Below, piece after piece: positions 5,052 through 7,471 of a stretch of DNA of 7,471 bases. Each line of letters starts with the position of its first letter. Position 1 is the stretch's first letter. Position numbers and translations under genes: made by a program. This DNA comes from Thermoplasmata archaeon. GTDB taxonomy: Archaea > Thermoplasmatota > E2 > UBA202 > DSCA01. The notes beneath the pieces are model-generated. The model had not been told where the DNA came from. It was given only the letters and a program-made list of their open reading frames with translations, and ran no database searches. The stretch is taken from NCBI GenBank assembly GCA_008297795.1, contig VBQP01000038.1:1-7471 (forward strand), in the 5' to 3' direction.

Positions 5052-6793
5052 AGGAAGGATGGCTGCTCTCCATTTTTATTTTGGCGTCCATGATAATTGC
5101 TTTTTCAGGTTATCATGCAGTAAATTATTTTGAGTACGGAGGAGGTTTGACTGTTGACGAATACAAAGCTTATTTCTCGCCAGACGGATTTCTGAATGAA
5201 AGTTATACATATGATGTAAAAAGCGATTTTACGATGCTGTATCGCGTATGGGATGTTCCACTGCTGTATAACAGAAGTTTCAATAAGCCGTTTGTGCAAT
5301 TAATAGACATAAATTGCCCCTACGTCCCGTATGTAAAGGACTACTATGGCAATGTTTACTCCAGTAGCACATACTCGGATATAATCCGTGAAAAGGCATA
5401 TCCCAACGAGGTGGGATGCTACAATCCAGATGGATATGAAAGAGGAAAATATGAGATAGATTACTCATACAGAATATATCCTCCTGTTCAATATGATGGT
5501 GATTTATACCATATGAATATAAAATTTGCAAGCCACCATGTCCCATACAAAAACTTTGAAATAATTTTGGATAACAGCAGCGGCACGATACGCAAAATTT
5601 TTCCACATCCGCAATTCAGCATAGAGAAAGATGGGAGCAGATATATTTTGGAAGGGAAAAGCCAGAAAAACGGATTGCTTGAAGTAGAACTTCTTTTAAA
5701 TTCATCAAATCAAAGGTTTGTATACAATGTAAACGACATCAAAGAAAAGACAATATATGCCAATGAGAGATACTATGCCTATTACAAGATTGCAGAAGTA
5801 TTTTCTTATTGCATGAAGAGCATGGTCTTCCTATTTCCTGCCATTTTGCTGCTGATATATTATTTATATGGCAGAGAGAAGAAATTTGTTGTACCAAAAT
5901 ATTTGAGTTTTGTCCCCCAAAAAAGAAAACCTTGGCGTGTTAATCTGGTATTTAAGGGAGATGCAACATTTTTTGATAAAGATGGATTTTATGCAACCCT
6001 GCTTGACCTCCATATGAGAAAAATAATAGAAATTGAAAACGAGGATGATATAAAAATAAGGATATTGAAAAAAGATGGATTGGATGCATATGAAAATAAA
6101 GTTATCTCTTTTCTGGAAAGGCATTCCAAAAACAAAATTTTTTCATTGAATTCATTTCGAGATGAAATAAACAGGATAGAAAGTGCTGGCGAGATAACAG
6201 CCCTAAATAATGAGATGTGGAGTTTATATAGGGTTAAAGATGCAAAGGAATTCATAGTAAATGGCCGCTATTCAATGGCAATATTTTCTTCAATTGCATT
6301 TCTGATATTCATCATTTCGCTTTTCCTTTATCTATCATATTTTGATGCATATCCCATATTGTTCGAATCATTCTCCTATTCATTTCTCTTTTTCATCCAG
6401 TTTCTTCCTACAGTTTTTGCCCCTCCAACCCTTTTCGGAAGATGGAAAAAGGAATATTATAAGGAAAAGATGGAGTGGGATTCATTCAAGCGCTTCCTGC
6501 TCGATATGGCTCAATTAAAAAAATATGAGAGCAAGGACATATCAATATGGAAAGAATGGCTTGTTTACGCCACAGCCCTTGGCATAGGAAAAAAGGTATC
6601 TGAAGAATTTAAAAAACTTGATGTAAGATTGCCGGAAACAGAATACATTCCATCCATGTACATCTCATTTGCCGCCCTGAATGCAACAATGCAAAACAAA
6701 TATTCATCTCTAACGAGCAGAAGCGGAGGGGGCGGCGGAGGGGGTTTCGGAGGAGGCGGGGGGTTTGGCGGCGGCGGCGCAGGCGGGAGATAA
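5048..6793 (+). CDS. DUF2207 membrane protein with glycine-rich tail
   Basis: This is a DUF2207-family membrane protein (581 residues from TTG 5048; 584 if GTG 5039 is used). An N-terminal hydrophobic helix (about 5-21) acts as signal or anchor. A Tyr-rich ectodomain follows (about 25-250) with two cysteines, Cys90 and Cys124, that could form a disulfide. A membrane helix spans about 253-275. A soluble domain (about 276-405) with a winged-helix-like stretch around FYATLLDLHMRKIIEIE follows, then two close helices (about 409-432 and 434-460). A conserved cytoplasmic segment comes next (WDSFKRFLLDMAQL, then WKEWLVYATALGIG), and finally a tail of almost pure glycine (560-581). Domain order and tail are typical of the family, whose function is unknown. 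It is coupled to lemA by the TTGA overlap. The gene body looks more A+T-rich than cdc48. No clear T-rich terminator follows. Confidence 0.9.
   Translation: MKEGWLLSIFILASMIIAFSGYHAVNYFEYGGGLTVDEYKAYFSPDGFLNESYTYDVKSDFTMLYRVWDVPLLYNRSFNKPFVQLIDINCPYVPYVKDYYGNVYSSSTYSDIIREKAYPNEVGCYNPDGYERGKYEIDYSYRIYPPVQYDGDLYHMNIKFASHHVPYKNFEIILDNSSGTIRKIFPHPQFSIEKDGSRYILEGKSQKNGLLEVELLLNSSNQRFVYNVNDIKEKTIYANERYYAYYKIAEVFSYCMKSMVFLFPAILLLIYYLYGREKKFVVPKYLSFVPQKRKPWRVNLVFKGDATFFDKDGFYATLLDLHMRKIIEIENEDDIKIRILKKDGLDAYENKVISFLERHSKNKIFSLNSFRDEINRIESAGEITALNNEMWSLYRVKDAKEFIVNGRYSMAIFSSIAFLIFIISLFLYLSYFDAYPILFESFSYSFLFFIQFLPTVFAPPTLFGRWKKEYYKEKMEWDSFKRFLLDMAQLKKYESKDISIWKEWLVYATALGIGKKVSEEFKKLDVRLPETEYIPSMYISFAALNATMQNKYSSLTSRSGGGGGGGFGGGGGFGGGGAGGR
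6725..6790 (+). repeat. Low-complexity GGN tract coding the Gly-rich tail
   Basis: A run of GGN codons broken by two TTT/TTC Phe codons and one GCA encodes the glycine-rich C-terminus of the DUF2207 protein. It contrasts sharply with the A+T-rich gene body. Tracts of this kind change length by slippage, so the exact glycine count may vary between strains or suffer assembly error. Such tails are normal in this family. Confidence 0.85.
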
Positions 6794-6851
6794 GATAGAA
6801 TTGCAAAATAAAGGTTAAAAGCAGGCTAAATTTGCCCATCATCTGCAAACC

Positions 6852-6860
6852 ATTTAAATT
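6852..6860 (+). promoter_or_regulatory. TATA box of the EndoQ-like gene
   Basis: ATTTAAATT has its TTTAAA core centred 23-27 nt upstream of the two adjacent ATG codons at 6879 and 6882, preceded by AAACC as a possible BRE. This predicts an independent, leaderless transcript for the downstream gene. Confidence 0.65.
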
Positions 6861-6878
6861 CATTCTTTTCATTGCTGT

Positions 6879-7471
6879 ATGATGCTTGTCAACGCTGACC
6901 TTCACATTCATTCCAGATTTTCAGGCGGCACGTCTTACAGAATGAATTTGAAAAATCTTTCAGAAGGGGCAAAGTTGAAGGGCATACAAATTCTTGCTAC
7001 AGGCGACTGCCTCCATCCTCTCTGGATTGAGGAGATAAAAGACTTTTCTGGCAATAAGAGGGAGGATGGCATATTTGATATAAACGGGGTCAATTTCGTG
7101 CTGTCTGCAGAGGTGGAAGACAGGAACAGGGTTCATCACCTCATTCTGTTTCCTTCGCTCTATTCCGTGCACGGGTTCAGGGAAGAGGTGTCGAAACATT
7201 CAAAAAACATTGACAGGAGCGGCAGACCATTTCTCGATATGAACGGCGAGGAGATAGCATCTGCTGCAGCAGATGTGGATGCCCTTATCGGACCTGCCCA
7301 TGCCTTCACGCCGTGGACTGCAATGTATGCATACCATGATTCGTTGGAGGAATGCTATGGAGACATGGCTTCCAGCATAAGATTTCTTGAACTCGGGCTT
7401 AGCGCAGACAGCGACTATGCAGACAGAATTTCAGAACTGCACAGATTGACTTTTCTTTCCAATTCTGACAG
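6879..7471 (+). CDS. endoQ: Endonuclease Q-like PHP nuclease, 3' partial
   Basis: The 197 visible residues match the N-terminal PHP domain of endonuclease Q. In Thermococcales this enzyme nicks DNA 5' of deaminated bases (uracil, hypoxanthine, xanthine) and abasic sites. Metal-binding and catalytic landmarks are all in order: DLHIHS (7-12, His9 and His11), TGDCLHP (41-47, Asp43 and His46), SAEVED (76-81), RVHHL (84-88), IGPAHAFTPW (137-146, His141), LELGLSAD (170-177) and SNSD (194-197), where the window ends. The conserved GPAHAFTPW and ELGLSAD blocks separate it from generic PHP phosphoesterases and from DNA polymerase PHP domains. Two tandem ATGs (6879, 6882) share the frame; TATA spacing permits either, and no Shine-Dalgarno is present. 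The C-terminal zinc-finger and any PCNA-binding motif lie outside the window. It does not belong to the lemA operon: 85 nt and its own promoter intervene. Confidence 0.9.
   Translation, partial: MMLVNADLHIHSRFSGGTSYRMNLKNLSEGAKLKGIQILATGDCLHPLWIEEIKDFSGNKREDGIFDINGVNFVLSAEVEDRNRVHHLILFPSLYSVHGFREEVSKHSKNIDRSGRPFLDMNGEEIASAAADVDALIGPAHAFTPWTAMYAYHDSLEECYGDMASSIRFLELGLSADSDYADRISELHRLTFLSNSD

Noticed and set aside
6794..6851. Possible palindrome around GGCTAAATTTGCC as terminator or operator.
   Set aside because: The symmetry is imperfect and short, and no adjacent T-run supports a terminator.

Overview
The window is archaeal chromosome. The evidence is a two-ring Cdc48/VAT-type AAA+ unfoldase, an endonuclease Q-type PHP nuclease, TATA boxes about 24-26 nt upstream of start codons with no leader, and strong Shine-Dalgarno motifs only in front of genes inside operons. 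Protein style and composition fit a euryarchaeal or Thermoplasmatota-like lineage, but I cannot fix the taxon from this sequence. It is almost wholly coding: five complete or nearly complete genes and one 3'-cut gene. No RNA gene, CRISPR array, insertion sequence or gene-free stretch over 300 bases was seen.

Left block (1-4390): the Cdc48-type ATPase is cut at its N-terminus by the window edge. A 52-nt gap carrying a GC-rich hairpin separates it from a GCS2-like carboxylate-amine ligase on the same strand, probably in the same transcript. The ligase ends tail-to-tail, with an 11-nt overlap, on a minus-strand zinc deacylase of the succinylglutamate desuccinylase/aspartoacylase family. A ligase that would make an amide bond therefore abuts a hydrolase that would break one, beside a protein unfoldase. 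This is the most suggestive arrangement in the window, but a functional link is only inference.

Central divergent control region (4391-4496): two opposing TATA boxes, each with its own inverted repeat, drive the deacylase leftwards and a LemA-DUF2207 pair rightwards.

Right block (4497-7471): lemA and a DUF2207 membrane protein with a glycine-rich C-terminal tail overlap by four bases (TTGA) and form an operon, a recurring partnership of unknown biochemical role. After 85 nt, a separate leaderless promoter drives an endonuclease Q-like gene, which recognises deaminated bases in DNA. It is cut by the right edge at its metal-binding SNSD motif.

Family assignments for Cdc48, LemA, DUF2207, the AstE/AspA-type deacylase and EndoQ are firm. 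The ligase is firm at superfamily level only; its substrates are unknown.
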